From: Evansella tamaricis
Lineage (GTDB): Bacteria > Bacillota > Bacilli > Bacillales > Salisediminibacteriaceae
DNA length: 64,000 bases
Direction of reading: 5' to 3'
Assembly: GCF_019042215.1 (NCBI RefSeq)
Contig: NZ_JAHQCS010000088.1
Coordinates: 1 to 64,000, forward strand
Part shown: positions 16,044 through 24,834 of the stretch, one piece after another
Numbering within the stretch: position 1 is the stretch's first letter
Layout of the letters: each line of letters starts with the position of its first letter
Translations under genes and position numbers: made by a program
The notes under the pieces: generated by a model
Databases searched by the model: none
What the model saw: the letters and a program-made list of their open reading frames with translations, nothing else
What the model was told of the DNA's origin: nothing

Positions 16044-16871
16044 TTGAATTTAAACTATGAAGAACATTATTCTATTAAAGACTTTTTGATTAATAATCAA
16101 GAAAAGTTTGAAGAGGGGTTATTAAAGGAAGCCACGAATGTAAAAGATAAGATTAATGAGATACATAGAATCGGCAATATTAATTTACTAGGGAATGCCC
16201 ATAAAGTCGTGATGTATATTGTGGAGGACAGGGAAGAGGACCTCATTAACTTTGCAAAATACGAAGGGATAGCTTGGGCAAAACATTCCCTCACCCTCTC
16301 CTTTAAACTGGAATGGGTGCAAGCCATACGAAGGACGTTGTGGGTATTTCTCCACCATTATGATTTATTATCCCCGTCAGAAATCGATAGAGAGACCTTT
16401 TTCGTTCAGGAAAAAAAAGTAAATGTCATGATAGATCACTTTTTCACGCATTTTTTTATGGCATATTCCAAGTTTAAGGACGAATTACTAGAAAAGCAAC
16501 GAAGACTAGTGGAGAGTTTATCCGTCCCAATAATACCTATCCACACCGATGTATGTGTCCTTCCGTTAATTGGGGAGTTGGATTCCTTGCGACTTACTAT
16601 TATCAATGAAAAAATCTTAACGGAAATTGGATCAAAGTCAATCCAAACGTTAATTTTGGACCTTTCTGGTGTTGCTCCAATGGAGGAAGAGGCTGTCGTC
16701 ATGATCTCACAAATGATCGACTCCGTTTTCTTAATGGGCTGTAAGACTGTTATTACAGGGTTGCGTCATGAAACGGTGATGAGCCTGAGAAGCCCTGCTG
16801 CAACCTTCAACAATCAAGTGGAGTATCGAGGAACTTTGCAACTCGCCATGAAAGATGTGAGCTTAAAGTAG
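16044..16871 (+). CDS. RsbR-like STAS-domain protein with Glu at phosphosite
   Basis: It encodes 275 residues. Residues 1-150 are helical, like the non-haem globin-type sensor of RsbR paralogues, and residues 160-275 form a STAS domain. In B. subtilis RsbRA the STAS loop G-V-P-V-V-D-T carries phosphorylated Thr171, and a second site is Thr205. Here the loop reads DLSGVAPMEEE, so Asp-Thr becomes Glu214-Glu215, and the second site is Ser247 (RHETVMSLRS). A permanent negative charge could mimic phosphorylation. RsbR proteins form stressosomes with RsbS and RsbT, but neither is present here. The TTG at 16044 is preferred to the GTG at 16035 because AGGGGTGG would overlap the latter. Confidence 0.82.
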   Translation: MNLNYEEHYSIKDFLINNQEKFEEGLLKEATNVKDKINEIHRIGNINLLGNAHKVVMYIVEDREEDLINFAKYEGIAWAKHSLTLSFKLEWVQAIRRTLWVFLHHYDLLSPSEIDRETFFVQEKKVNVMIDHFFTHFFMAYSKFKDELLEKQRRLVESLSVPIIPIHTDVCVLPLIGELDSLRLTIINEKILTEIGSKSIQTLILDLSGVAPMEEEAVVMISQMIDSVFLMGCKTVITGLRHETVMSLRSPAATFNNQVEYRGTLQLAMKDVSLK

Positions 16872-16893
16872 CGAGGAAGGTTTCGACCCGTAA

Positions 16894-16937
16894 GAAGGGA
16901 ATGGAATCCTATGTAACTAGGAATCGGTTCCCTTTTT
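16894..16937 (+). terminator. Terminator of the STAS gene
   Basis: AAGGGAA..GGA..CCTA pairs with TAGG..TC..TTCCCTT, followed by TTT. Mismatches make it imperfect. Confidence 0.7.
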
Positions 16938-16982
16938 CAAAGGATCTGTTAAACTTTGCTGTTATATTTCACAAAAGGACTT

Positions 16983-17157
16983 GTCACTTGTCTCTTCCCC
17001 TGCCATTTTCGCTCTGAAGTGAAACTGGATCCGTCCATCGGGCAAAACGCCACGTCCTGTGGCATGCCCGATATTAGGACGTCCTGTCCGTCCATCGGGC
17101 AAAACGCCACGTCCTGTGGCACGCCCGATATTAGGACTTCCTGTCCGTTGAGACTTC
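16983..17157 (+). repeat. 57-bp-module repeat, copy with two modules
   Basis: TTGTCTCTTCCCCTGCC and ATCCGTC are followed by two tandem 57-bp modules and then CCGTTGAGAC. Each module contains a nested hairpin: ATCGGGC..GCCAC / GTGGC..GCCCGAT, with GGACGTCC after it. The two modules differ at two positions. Compare 1-75 (no module) and 55524-55650 (one). Confidence 0.9.
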
Positions 17158-17243
17158 TCGTAGCGTATTCAAGTATGCTCGGTGTGGTGGTAGATTTACT
17201 ATTTATACAATTGAAAAGGAAGTTACGCAGAAGGAGGAGCTTA

Positions 17244-17510
17244 ATGAATTTTAATTCGGAAAAAAGAAAAGATAAACTAAAAGAGGGATTAGTCTATACC
17301 ATTGTTATATTGGGATGTGCATTATTTTTCATTGGAACTTTATTTAGTATACATATTTTTACAAGTGCAGGTGCTATATTAGCACTAAGTCATATATTAA
17401 TTTATATAAAAGAAGACTGGAAAAATAACAGCAAAAGAACACTATTTAATTTATTAATGCTATTATTTCTTGTTGTAGTTATTATAGCTGTTAATATTGG
17501 ATATCTATAA
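17244..17510 (+). CDS. Small membrane protein, unknown
   Basis: It encodes 88 residues. A charged N-terminus (NFNSEKRKDKLKEG) is followed by three hydrophobic segments (about 16-37, 39-52 and 66-87). The ATG at 17244 follows AGGAGGAGC; the open frame upstream of it runs through the 57-bp repeat and is not coding. No family was recognised. A decayed boundary motif (ACTTTAAACGTATAAG, then TTAGATAAAG) follows the stop. Confidence 0.65.
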   Translation: MNFNSEKRKDKLKEGLVYTIVILGCALFFIGTLFSIHIFTSAGAILALSHILIYIKEDWKNNSKRTLFNLLMLLFLVVVIIAVNIGYL

Positions 17511-17748
17511 TATAACTTTAAACGTATAAGTTAGATAAAGTGAATCAAACACTCAACCTTTTAACTAAAAACAGAGAGCGATAGTACAATAAACTTTTGC
17601 TGCTCTTGTTCAACAATCGAAGCTTAGTGGATTAGTGGAACAAGGTTTCTTTTGTCATGTGGCGTTAACAGGAGGCTCCTTTAATTAGGAGATACCTTAT
17701 TATTAAACTTGCATTAAGAATAATAAAAAATTGTAGGGAGAGAACCCA

Positions 17749-18504
17749 ATGGATTTAGGAAATCCAATAGCAAAAGGAAATACTGCAAAAATTTATCATT
17801 GCGATAACAAAATAGTAAAAGTTTTTAACGATTTTTTGCCTGATACGGAATCCATATATGAAGCAAAAAAACAAAAATATGCATATTCGTGTGGACTTCC
17901 TGTACCTGAGATTTTAGGTGTTACTAAGATAAATGGAGAGCAAGCAATTATAATGGAATATGTTGAGGGAGAAACTTTAGGAGAATTATGGTTTGAAGAT
18001 AAAGAACGAACAGAATATTACTTAACTATTTCAGTCGAAATTCAGATGAAAATCCATAGTATTAATGCTAATCCAGAAAAAATCGAACCAATGTATAATA
18101 AATTATACCGTCAAATTGAGAGTGTAAATAATTTAGATAGTAAACAAAAGACAGTTTTGTTAAATAAATTGGATTCATTTACATACGAAAATAGGCTTTG
18201 TCATGGAGATTTTCATTTATTTAATCTGATTAAGGCCGATAACCATGTAGTAGTTATAGATTGGGTAGATTCGAGTGCAGGGGACATCCGTGCTGATGTA
18301 TATCGGACATATCTTTTATATTTCCAAGTATCCTCTTCATTAGCTGATATGTACTTGCGACTTTATTGTGAAAAGAGCGGAATTTTAAGGTCTGAGGTTT
18401 TTCAATGGGCACCAGTCATTGCTGGTGCAAGATTAGCTGAAAGTGTCTCAACGGAAAACTCTGAACGACTTATGAGGATAATAAATCACTATTGCCCATT
18501 GTGA
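17749..18504 (+). CDS. Aminoglycoside phosphotransferase-family kinase
   Basis: It encodes 251 residues with the APH/choline-kinase fold. KGNTAKIYHCDNKIVKVF holds the nucleotide loop and lysine, IIMEYVEGETLGEL is the hinge, LCHGDFHLFNLI is the Brenner motif with the catalytic Asp, and VVVIDWVDSSAGD holds the metal Asp. It could phosphorylate an antibiotic or a small metabolite; substrate cannot be predicted. GGGAGA precedes the ATG. It is the first of four small same-strand genes separated by boundary-type motifs. Confidence 0.85.
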   Translation: MDLGNPIAKGNTAKIYHCDNKIVKVFNDFLPDTESIYEAKKQKYAYSCGLPVPEILGVTKINGEQAIIMEYVEGETLGELWFEDKERTEYYLTISVEIQMKIHSINANPEKIEPMYNKLYRQIESVNNLDSKQKTVLLNKLDSFTYENRLCHGDFHLFNLIKADNHVVVIDWVDSSAGDIRADVYRTYLLYFQVSSSLADMYLRLYCEKSGILRSEVFQWAPVIAGARLAESVSTENSERLMRIINHYCPL

Positions 18505-18657
18505 AAATACAACATCCATTTGCGAAATTAAACTTAAACAAACAGGTAGCGATAGTGAAACCAAGAGCTGCAATGTTGTAGCTCTTTCTTATACTTGTAA
18601 ACTGGAAAATAGTGTTAAACTGAAGGAGAGTTTCGCTTAACAAGGAGGATAAAAATA

Positions 18658-19041
18658 ATGAATAAGTTTTACGTCGCATCAAGTTTTAAAAATATTGACA
18701 CAGTAGGTTATGTTAGTAACGAGTTAATAAATAAAGGTTATATTCAAACATATGATTGGACAAAAAATGAAAGAGCTTCGACAATAGAGGATTTAAAAGA
18801 AATAGGGAGGCAAGAAAGAAAAGCTGTGATGGAAGCAGATTTTATTATTGTCTTATTACCAGCAGGTAAAGGGAGTCATATTGAATTTGGTATTGCACTT
18901 GGACAAGGAAAAAGAATATATCTATACTCACAAAATGACGAAGTAAATAACTTTGAAACAACCAGTACCTTTTACCATTTATCTCAAGTTGAGAAATGTA
19001 TCGGAACCATTGATGAGTTGATTAAAACAGTAATTAAATAG
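18658..19041 (+). CDS. Nucleoside 2-deoxyribosyltransferase-like protein
   Basis: It encodes 127 residues. MNKFYVASSFKN, then a central EADFIIVLLPAGKGSHIEFG with the catalytic-type Glu, and IALGQGKRIYLY follow the nucleoside deoxyribosyltransferase-like fold. The true enzymes move deoxyribose between bases, and many relatives are uncharacterised. AAGGAGGA precedes the ATG. The upstream spacer contains AGGAGAGTTTCGCTTAAC, which belongs to the boundary-motif family. Confidence 0.8.
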   Translation: MNKFYVASSFKNIDTVGYVSNELINKGYIQTYDWTKNERASTIEDLKEIGRQERKAVMEADFIIVLLPAGKGSHIEFGIALGQGKRIYLYSQNDEVNNFETTSTFYHLSQVEKCIGTIDELIKTVIK

Positions 19042-19100
19042 ACCTATTAAGCTATCGGAGAGGTTTGCGATAGAACATAAAAAAATGGGGGAGGATTGTT

Positions 19101-19655
19101 ATGAAAACAGAAAAGAAACCACTTGTAATTGCTATTGCTAGTGTCTCAGGTGGAGGAAAAACTACCATTACAAATTACTTGAATGATAAATTAAACAATT
19201 CCAAGGTAATTTCTTTTGATGACTACGATTTTGAGGGTCCATATGACATTATTGATTGGATTGATAAGGGAGCTAATTATAATGAATGGAATTTAGACCC
19301 ACTAATTCAAAATATTAAATTGTCACTTACTGAGCCTTTAGATTATATTTTACTCGATTATCCGTTTGGATATAAGCATACGAAAACAAGTATTTTGATT
19401 GATTTAGCAATATATATTGATACCCCCTTGGATATTGCAATGGCACGGCGACTAATTAGGGATTTTAAAAATAGTTCTACTGAAAATATCCTCTCAGATA
19501 TGAAAAATTATGTTTTACGTGGAAGACGGGGATATCTTGAGATGTTAAAGACGATTAAACCAAATTCGGATATTATTGTGGATGGAACTCTATCTATATC
19601 CAAAATTACAGATGAGATATACGATAGAATTTTAGCCAATGATTCAATTACATAA
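19101..19655 (+). CDS. Uridine-kinase-like P-loop kinase
   Basis: It encodes 184 residues. ASVSGGGKTTITNYLND is the P-loop, SFDDYDFEG is the Asp-rich substrate segment and RRLIRDFKNSS is a lid-like arginine stretch. It resembles uridine kinase and related small nucleoside or metabolite kinases, with no assigned substrate. GGGGGAGG precedes the ATG. It may have been acquired as a single gene. Confidence 0.8.
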   Translation: MKTEKKPLVIAIASVSGGGKTTITNYLNDKLNNSKVISFDDYDFEGPYDIIDWIDKGANYNEWNLDPLIQNIKLSLTEPLDYILLDYPFGYKHTKTSILIDLAIYIDTPLDIAMARRLIRDFKNSSTENILSDMKNYVLRGRRGYLEMLKTIKPNSDIIVDGTLSISKITDEIYDRILANDSIT

Positions 19656-19665
19656 TGTTAGCTTC

Positions 19666-19698
19666 TTGTGCTCTAACGGGGAGAACACTTAAATAAGT
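19666..19698 (+). repeat. Boundary motif, upstream type
   Basis: CTTGTGCTCTAACGGGGAG followed by AACACTTAAATAAG matches 32147-32173 (CTAACGGGGAG, TTTACTTAAAT) and 46431-46455. It lies between the kinase stop and the next gene. Confidence 0.55.
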
Positions 19699-19727
19699 AA
19701 TGCTCCAAAAAAACAGGGAGGATTGTT

Positions 19728-20087
19728 GTGAGGAGAATATTAACTTTAGTATTATTTACGATTATGTTTATAACTGGTTGTGGAACGAACAATACACAAA
19801 ATGATGGTCAGACAATAAGAGGGGTGGTTGTAGAAACTTTCACATACAACTTACAATATGTAACCATTCGAGGTGATTTCACAGAACATGATATTACATC
19901 AGGAGATACAGTAGTTCTTTCTGTTGCTAATTCAAAAATAATAGGTAAAGAAGGAGAAACACTTACACTAGAAGATGTAAAAGAAAACGATAAAGTTGAA
20001 GCACTATTACCTGAAATCATCTCCACTAGTGATGAAGACCCCCTTTTAATTGAAACTGTAATACAATTAAAAATAATTGATAACTAA
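19728..20087 (+). CDS. Small lipoprotein
   Basis: It encodes 119 residues from a GTG start after AGGGAGG. The signal peptide ends in the lipobox FITGC (Cys 18). The remaining 100 residues are beta-rich (IRGVVVETFTYNLQYVTIRG) with an OB-like look. No family was identified. It is followed by a boundary motif and a strong terminator. Confidence 0.7.
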   Translation: MRRILTLVLFTIMFITGCGTNNTQNDGQTIRGVVVETFTYNLQYVTIRGDFTEHDITSGDTVVLSVANSKIIGKEGETLTLEDVKENDKVEALLPEIISTSDEDPLLIETVIQLKIIDN

Positions 20088-20133
20088 CGTTGTTTGATAA
20101 AAATAGTGCATTCTAATGATTTGTGAAACCATT

Positions 20134-20163
20134 TACTTCAACGAACGGGTGCGTTGAATAAGA
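20134..20163 (+). repeat. Boundary motif, downstream type
   Basis: ACTTCAACGAACGGGTGCGT followed by TGAATAAG has the core AACGGGTGCGTT, the reverse complement of AACGCACCCGTT at 45541-45575. It lies about 50 bp after the lipoprotein stop. Confidence 0.6.
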
Positions 20164-20170
20164 AACGATA

Positions 20171-20204
20171 AAAGTAAAAGCGGAGAAATTTTCCGCTTTT
20201 ACTT
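20171..20204 (+). terminator. Intrinsic terminator
   Basis: AAAGTAAAAGCGGA and TCCGCTTTTACTT form a 13-bp stem with a short loop. Confidence 0.85.
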
Positions 20205-20263
20205 AAATTCTTCATTTTCTGAGCTGAGGTGATACTCATTAAAGATAAAAACTTCTAAGTTTT

Positions 20264-20418
20264 GGAGATTCGGGCAATGTCTAGCTCCATCGCCTAATTG
20301 CTGCGGGGCACTTCCGAAGTGACAACTGAATTCGCTGTGCAACGAGCGGTTACTTCAGTGGCAGCATGCGAGCGACGTTGCCCTGCACCCGTGATCTTAG
20401 GTGATTGCACTTATCTAA
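20264..20418 (+). repeat. TGTCTAGCTCC repeat, diverged copy
   Basis: TTCGGGCAATGTCTAGCTCC, then GCTGCGGGGCACTTC-GAAGTG, and the end TTAGGTGATTGCACTT match the family, but the centre differs from the other copies (CGAGCGGTTACTTCAGTGGC). Confidence 0.75.
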
Positions 20419-20506
20419 ATTCCATGATTTTGTCCAAATCTTCATTGCCTAGTTTCCATAATACAATTCTGATAACGTATAATTTATCATTATAGATCAA
20501 TAACCA

Positions 20507-22153
20507 TTGAGGGGGGTGATTGCTATTTTTTTTCGAAAAAAAATATCCCTATGGCTTGTATTCGTCTTACTTCTTATTAGCGGAAGTTCTGTCTATTACG
20601 TTGCAACCAAGAGTATGGAAGTTGCATCCGATTTGGACGTTGAGTTGGAAAATACAGATGTTGCTCCTGTAGAGGGAGAGAGTGAAGAAGAATGGCTTGA
20701 AGAAGAAAATAAGCTGACGGAGGAGCCAGTTGAAGAGGATTATTTGCAGCACGTGGAACTTCCTATTAATACTGATTATTCCTTAAAAGAACAGCTCGAT
20801 CGTTTTTTACAAGACGAGCCGTTAGCACATGCGTTAGCTGCAGTACATATTCGCGCGGAAACGGGCGAGGAGATATATTCCTTTCACGGAGATAAGAGTG
20901 CCGTTCCCGCATCCGGTCAAAAGATATTAATTGGTGCAGCTGCCCTTGATACATTAGGAAGGGATTATACTTTCTATACGGGAGTTTATACGGAGTCAGA
21001 ACAAATTGGCAATGTGTTAGATGGTGACCTCTATTTAAAAGGGACCGGGGATCCAACGATACTGCCAGAAGATTATCGAAAGTTAGCGGAGGAAATTGCT
21101 GATTTAGGAATTACTACGATTAGCGGGGATGTCATTGCTGACGATTCATATTTCGATGATGTGAGACTGTCCATTGACCTTTCTTGGGCGAACGAGAAAT
21201 ACGTCTACGGTGCACAAGTGTCGGCCTTATCCTTTTCCCCTAATCGAGAATTTGATGCAGGTTCTGTTATTGTAGAAGTGCGTCCTGGGAAAAATGTTGG
21301 AGATGACGCTGACATCACTATTTATCCTGACACGGACTATGTTACGGTCATTAACAATGTGGAAACGGTTCCCTCAGGTGATACAAGTTATATTGAATGG
21401 GATCGGGAGCACGGAAACAATCGCCTTCACTTTAATGGTTCCCTTGTTCAGAATGCAACGGTTTGGCGAACTTGGGTGTCCGTTTGGGAACCAACGGAGC
21501 TCGTACTGCAGCTTTTTTATGATGCGCTCCAGGAAAGTGGTATTACGGTGGAAGGGGAAGCGAGGCTTGGTGTTACCCCAACGGGATCAAAGGAACTTGC
21601 GAATCATGTGTCGATTCCCCTAGAAGATATCTTTCATTCCTATATGAAGCTCAGTAACAATTCCATTGGAGAAATCATGACAAAGACAATGGGAAAAGTG
21701 GTTTATGATGAAGGGAGCTGGGATGCGGGGCTTTTGGTCGTGGAAGAGTATCTTCGAAATGCTGGTTTAAACATGAATGGGATCCAGTTGCGAGATGGAT
21801 CTGGCATGTCCCATTTAAATGCCATTCCTCCTGAAGAAATGACGAAACTATTGCACTATGTGAAGGAAGAAGACTGGTATGATTTATTTTATCACTCCTT
21901 TCCGGTGGCAGGTATTTCAGATCGACTAGAAGGTGGAACACTAGGTTATCGCATGGGAGGAACTCCGGCGGAAGGGAATGTTCGTGGAAAAACAGGGAGT
22001 CTGACTTCGAAAGCCTCCTTATCTGGATATGTAACAACATTAGATGGAGAAGAATTAACTTTTTCTATCATATTAAATAATTACTTTCGTAATAATGCAA
22101 TCTCGATTATTGATAACATTGCCGTACTATTAGCCGAATACACGCGGGAATAG
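20507..22153 (+). CDS. dacC: PBP4-type D-Ala-D-Ala carboxypeptidase/endopeptidase
   Basis: It encodes about 548 residues of peptidase family S13. It has an N-terminal membrane anchor or signal segment (SLWLVFVLLLISGSSVYYV), an acidic linker and then the catalytic motifs: SxxK as SGQK in VPASGQKILIGAAAL, SxN as SNN in KLSNNSIGEIM, and KTG in GKTGSLTSKASLSG. These proteins trim peptidoglycan peptide stems outside the membrane. The start is uncertain: the TTG at 20507 has no ribosome binding site, while AGGGGGGTG at 20509-20517 would best serve a codon near 20525, which is ATT. The next ATG lies after the membrane segment. The symbol is by homology to B. subtilis. Confidence 0.9.
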   Translation: MRGVIAIFFRKKISLWLVFVLLLISGSSVYYVATKSMEVASDLDVELENTDVAPVEGESEEEWLEEENKLTEEPVEEDYLQHVELPINTDYSLKEQLDRFLQDEPLAHALAAVHIRAETGEEIYSFHGDKSAVPASGQKILIGAAALDTLGRDYTFYTGVYTESEQIGNVLDGDLYLKGTGDPTILPEDYRKLAEEIADLGITTISGDVIADDSYFDDVRLSIDLSWANEKYVYGAQVSALSFSPNREFDAGSVIVEVRPGKNVGDDADITIYPDTDYVTVINNVETVPSGDTSYIEWDREHGNNRLHFNGSLVQNATVWRTWVSVWEPTELVLQLFYDALQESGITVEGEARLGVTPTGSKELANHVSIPLEDIFHSYMKLSNNSIGEIMTKTMGKVVYDEGSWDAGLLVVEEYLRNAGLNMNGIQLRDGSGMSHLNAIPPEEMTKLLHYVKEEDWYDLFYHSFPVAGISDRLEGGTLGYRMGGTPAEGNVRGKTGSLTSKASLSGYVTTLDGEELTFSIILNNYFRNNAISIIDNIAVLLAEYTRE

Positions 22154-22214
22154 AGGTGTAGGGACAAATAAGGAAAATCCCAGTTCTCCCATTACAATGG
22201 AGTTCAAAATAAAT

Positions 22215-22357
22215 AGAAGCTGGGGCATAACGAAGTTGTTTGTTTGGAAATCCCAACGATACACAATCATAGCGAAGTATTTTTCCGGAGCTATTGATTG
22301 CAACAACTATCCTGTCGTTCGGATTTCACATTTGCCAACACGTTTGTCCCAGCCTCT
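22215..22357. repeat. GCTGGGAC...GTCCCAGC element
   Basis: It starts AAGCTGGGGCATAACGAAG and ends ACACGTTTGTCCCAGCC. 52351-52445 has the same ends (AGGCTGGGATATCACGAAAG ... CACTTTTGTCCCAGCT) and a shared centre CGTTCG. The ends are complementary. It follows the dacC-like gene. Confidence 0.75.
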
Positions 22358-22370
22358 TAAGGAACTTACA

Positions 22371-22412
22371 GAGGGCACTGAAAAAGTATCTTACAACTTC
22401 TTCAGTGCCCTC
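22371..22412. repeat. GAAAAAGTGG hairpin, copy 6
   Basis: GAGGGCACTGAAAAAGT pairs with ACTTCTTCAGTGCCCTC. It lies between convergent genes and probably works as a terminator here. Confidence 0.75.
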
Positions 22413-22416
22413 GATC

Positions 22417-23322
22417 TTACACCTGTATCCTCTGCAAGACTTCCTCACATAATCGATGTGTTTCAAGACCGTCTTTTGCAGTCACCTTTGGTTCCCTGCT
22501 AGTATTAACGGAGTCTACAAAATCTTGAACCATTGCTTGAAATCCCCGCTTTACTAGAGTTGGTTCCCAATCATTGCCTCGTAAAAATGTCTCCTCTTTA
22601 TTCTTAGCAATCGTTACGTCGGATACATTCTGGACCGTTATTTTTTCAAGGGGCCCCATGACTTCAGCAATCTCTTCCGTCGTTCCATTATTTCGATTCA
22701 TGATCCCAATAGCTGTTGCCTCGGAGGAGAGGAGTTGAATCACAACGTGGTGTAAGGTGCCGCCCACCATTTTACTGTTCACCACAAGGTTTTCAACTGG
22801 GTTAGGAAACAAATATCTTAGTGTGTCGATCACATGAATAAAGTCATCATAAACAAATGTTCGTGGTTCCCCAGGAAGGCCTTTACGGTTTTTTTGGACT
22901 ACGATCATATTAGGCTGAGAAACTTCCTTTAATTTGGCATAGGAAGGGGCATATCTTCGATTGAATCCTGTCATTAAAATCAGCGACTTTTGTTCTGCAA
23001 GGTCTACCAGCTTTTTGGTGGAAGTGTAGTCGTCAGTAATGGGCTTGTCCACAAATACATGAATGTTTCTGTTCAACAATTCGCGGATAATTGTTTCGTG
23101 GGATGCCGTAGAGGAGTGAACAAACGCTCCCTTTATGCCACTGCTAAGTATAGACTCTACATCCGAATGGAGATTGTCAAATCGATATTGAGCTCCTAGT
23201 ACTTGAAGCTTCTCCTGATTTCTCGTATAAAAATGAAAGTCAACATCCTTCATACTGCTATATACCGGAAGATACGCCTTTTGTGCAATGTCCCCCAGAC
23301 CTATGACACCGAACTTAGTCAT
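22417..23322 (-). CDS. Gfo/Idh/MocA-family oxidoreductase
   Basis: It encodes 301 residues. The N-terminal Rossmann fold starts FGVIGLGDIAQKAYLP, the conserved HVFVDKPITDD (the EKP-like motif) follows near residue 90, and then GFNRRYAPSYAKLK. The C-terminal domain contains FIHVIDTLRYLFP. It is shorter than typical members, of the MviM-like type. It probably oxidises or epimerises a sugar derivative with NAD(P). AGGGGG precedes the ATG. It faces away from the nag cluster, and position next to the amino-sugar genes is only suggestive of a link. Confidence 0.88.
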   Translation of the reverse strand: MTKFGVIGLGDIAQKAYLPVYSSMKDVDFHFYTRNQEKLQVLGAQYRFDNLHSDVESILSSGIKGAFVHSSTASHETIIRELLNRNIHVFVDKPITDDYTSTKKLVDLAEQKSLILMTGFNRRYAPSYAKLKEVSQPNMIVVQKNRKGLPGEPRTFVYDDFIHVIDTLRYLFPNPVENLVVNSKMVGGTLHHVVIQLLSSEATAIGIMNRNNGTTEEIAEVMGPLEKITVQNVSDVTIAKNKEETFLRGNDWEPTLVKRGFQAMVQDFVDSVNTSREPKVTAKDGLETHRLCEEVLQRIQV

Positions 23323-23531
23323 CTTACAAACCCCCTCTTACTTATTGGAAAAATGAAAAGAACCTGTGTAGCAATAACGATACCGTTTTTTTCACCATAC
23401 TCTCCCGGATATCATTCGTCAATGGTAATGTCTCGACAACATTGGTGTGGAGCCAGATACATATTTTGAGAGGATTTATCTTCGTATTCGGGAATAAAAA
23501 TTCTTACGATTAAATATAAATATATAAGTCT

Positions 23532-23547
23532 ATTGGTCTAGACAACT
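23532..23547 (+). promoter_or_regulatory. NagR (dre) operator
   Basis: ATTGGTCTAGACAACT matches the known GntR/UTRA-type dre site of NagR and DasR (ATTGGTATAGACAACT) at all but one position. It is 85 bp before nagA. NagR is encoded third in this operon, so autorepression relieved by amino-sugar phosphate is expected. Confidence 0.88.
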
Positions 23548-23631
23548 AGAATTTAGAGTGATATAGTTTAAATAGAAAAAAAGTTGGAACTTTTATTGGA
23601 GCAGCATTCAGCTGATAAAGGAGAAATGAAT

Positions 23632-24834
23632 ATGGCTGCGAAATGTATTTTATATAATGGTCGGATTTATACAGAAACAGAAATAATACCTAATGGCTAT
23701 CTTGTGTTGGCTGAGGGCAAAATAATCGAAATTGCGGAAGGGCAACCTAGCATCAGGGAAGAGAAGAAGAATGATACGGAATTTATAGATTGTAAAGGAA
23801 AGACAATTCTTCCGGGGTTCATGGATCTCCACATTCATGGTGTGCAAGGGGCAGATATGATGGATGGAACAGCGTCTGCATTAACCGTGATGAAACGGGA
23901 ACTTCCGAAAGAAGGGACGACCAGTTTTCTAGCCACAACGATTACGGAAGATAGCAGGGAGATCGAAAAAGCTTTGAGGCAGGTAGCGGAGGATGGAAAC
24001 CAACTGGGGGATTCTGATGAAATAGAAGGTGCCGAGCTTCTAGGTGTCCATTTAGAAGGTCCATTTATCTCCTCCAAACGTGCTGGAGCTCAGCCAGAAC
24101 AACATATCCTTCCACCGAATATTGACTTGTTCAAACAATGGGAGGAAGCATCAGGTCATCGTATTAAATTGGTCACCTTAGCCCCAGAAATAGAGGATGG
24201 AAAGGAACTTGTTTCCTATATGAAAGAACGGGGTATCGTTGCATCCATTGGACATTCGGATGCTGTCTACGATGAAGTAAAAACAGCGGTAGAAACTGGT
24301 GTTACCCACGCAACACATCTTTTTAATGGAATGAGAGGGATGCATCACCGGGAGCCTGGTGTAGCCGGAAGTGTTTTGCTCCTCGATGAAATCTTAGTGG
24401 AGCTTATTCCAGATGGTATTCACATAATACCTGAAATGGTGGATCTATCCTACCGAGTAAAAGGGGAGGATGGACTTGTATTGATAACGGATGCCATGAG
24501 AGCCAAAGGCTTAGGGCAAGGACAGTATCAGTTAGCTGGTCAAAAAGTCGATGTGGATGAGAAACAGGCTACTCTAGAAGATGGAACCCTAGCCGGAAGT
24601 ATCTTAAAAATGAATGATGGAGTAAAAAATATAATGGAATTTACTGGATGTACGTTGGAGAGTGCGGTTAAAATGGCCTCTTCCAATCCAGCAAAGCAGC
24701 TTTCCATTTTTGATCGAAAAGGTAGTATTGCAACTGGGAAGGACGCTGACCTCGTTCTTGTAAACAGTGATATGGAGGTACTCTTGACGATTTGCAGAGG
24801 GAAAGTTGTATATCGAAGGGAGTGTTGGGAATGA
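23632..24834 (+). CDS. nagA: N-acetylglucosamine-6-phosphate deacetylase
   Basis: It encodes 400 residues. The amidohydrolase metal motif is GFMDLHIHG (His 67, His 69), followed by HLEGPFIS with the metal Glu, IGHSDAVYDEV, THLFNGMRGMHHREPG and LITDAMRAKG with the catalytic Asp. It removes acetate from GlcNAc-6-P to give GlcN-6-P in the cytoplasm. The ATG at 23632 is preferred to that at 23626 because AAGGAG is 9 nt before it. The first gene of the nag operon, it overlaps nagB by 4 bp (ATGA). Confidence 0.96.
   Translation: MAAKCILYNGRIYTETEIIPNGYLVLAEGKIIEIAEGQPSIREEKKNDTEFIDCKGKTILPGFMDLHIHGVQGADMMDGTASALTVMKRELPKEGTTSFLATTITEDSREIEKALRQVAEDGNQLGDSDEIEGAELLGVHLEGPFISSKRAGAQPEQHILPPNIDLFKQWEEASGHRIKLVTLAPEIEDGKELVSYMKERGIVASIGHSDAVYDEVKTAVETGVTHATHLFNGMRGMHHREPGVAGSVLLLDEILVELIPDGIHIIPEMVDLSYRVKGEDGLVLITDAMRAKGLGQGQYQLAGQKVDVDEKQATLEDGTLAGSILKMNDGVKNIMEFTGCTLESAVKMASSNPAKQLSIFDRKGSIATGKDADLVLVNSDMEVLLTICRGKVVYRRECWE

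Noticed and set aside
16956-17243. N-terminal extension of the small membrane protein gene
   Set aside because: It runs through the 57-bp-module repeat; a good AGGAGGAGC site places the start at 17244.
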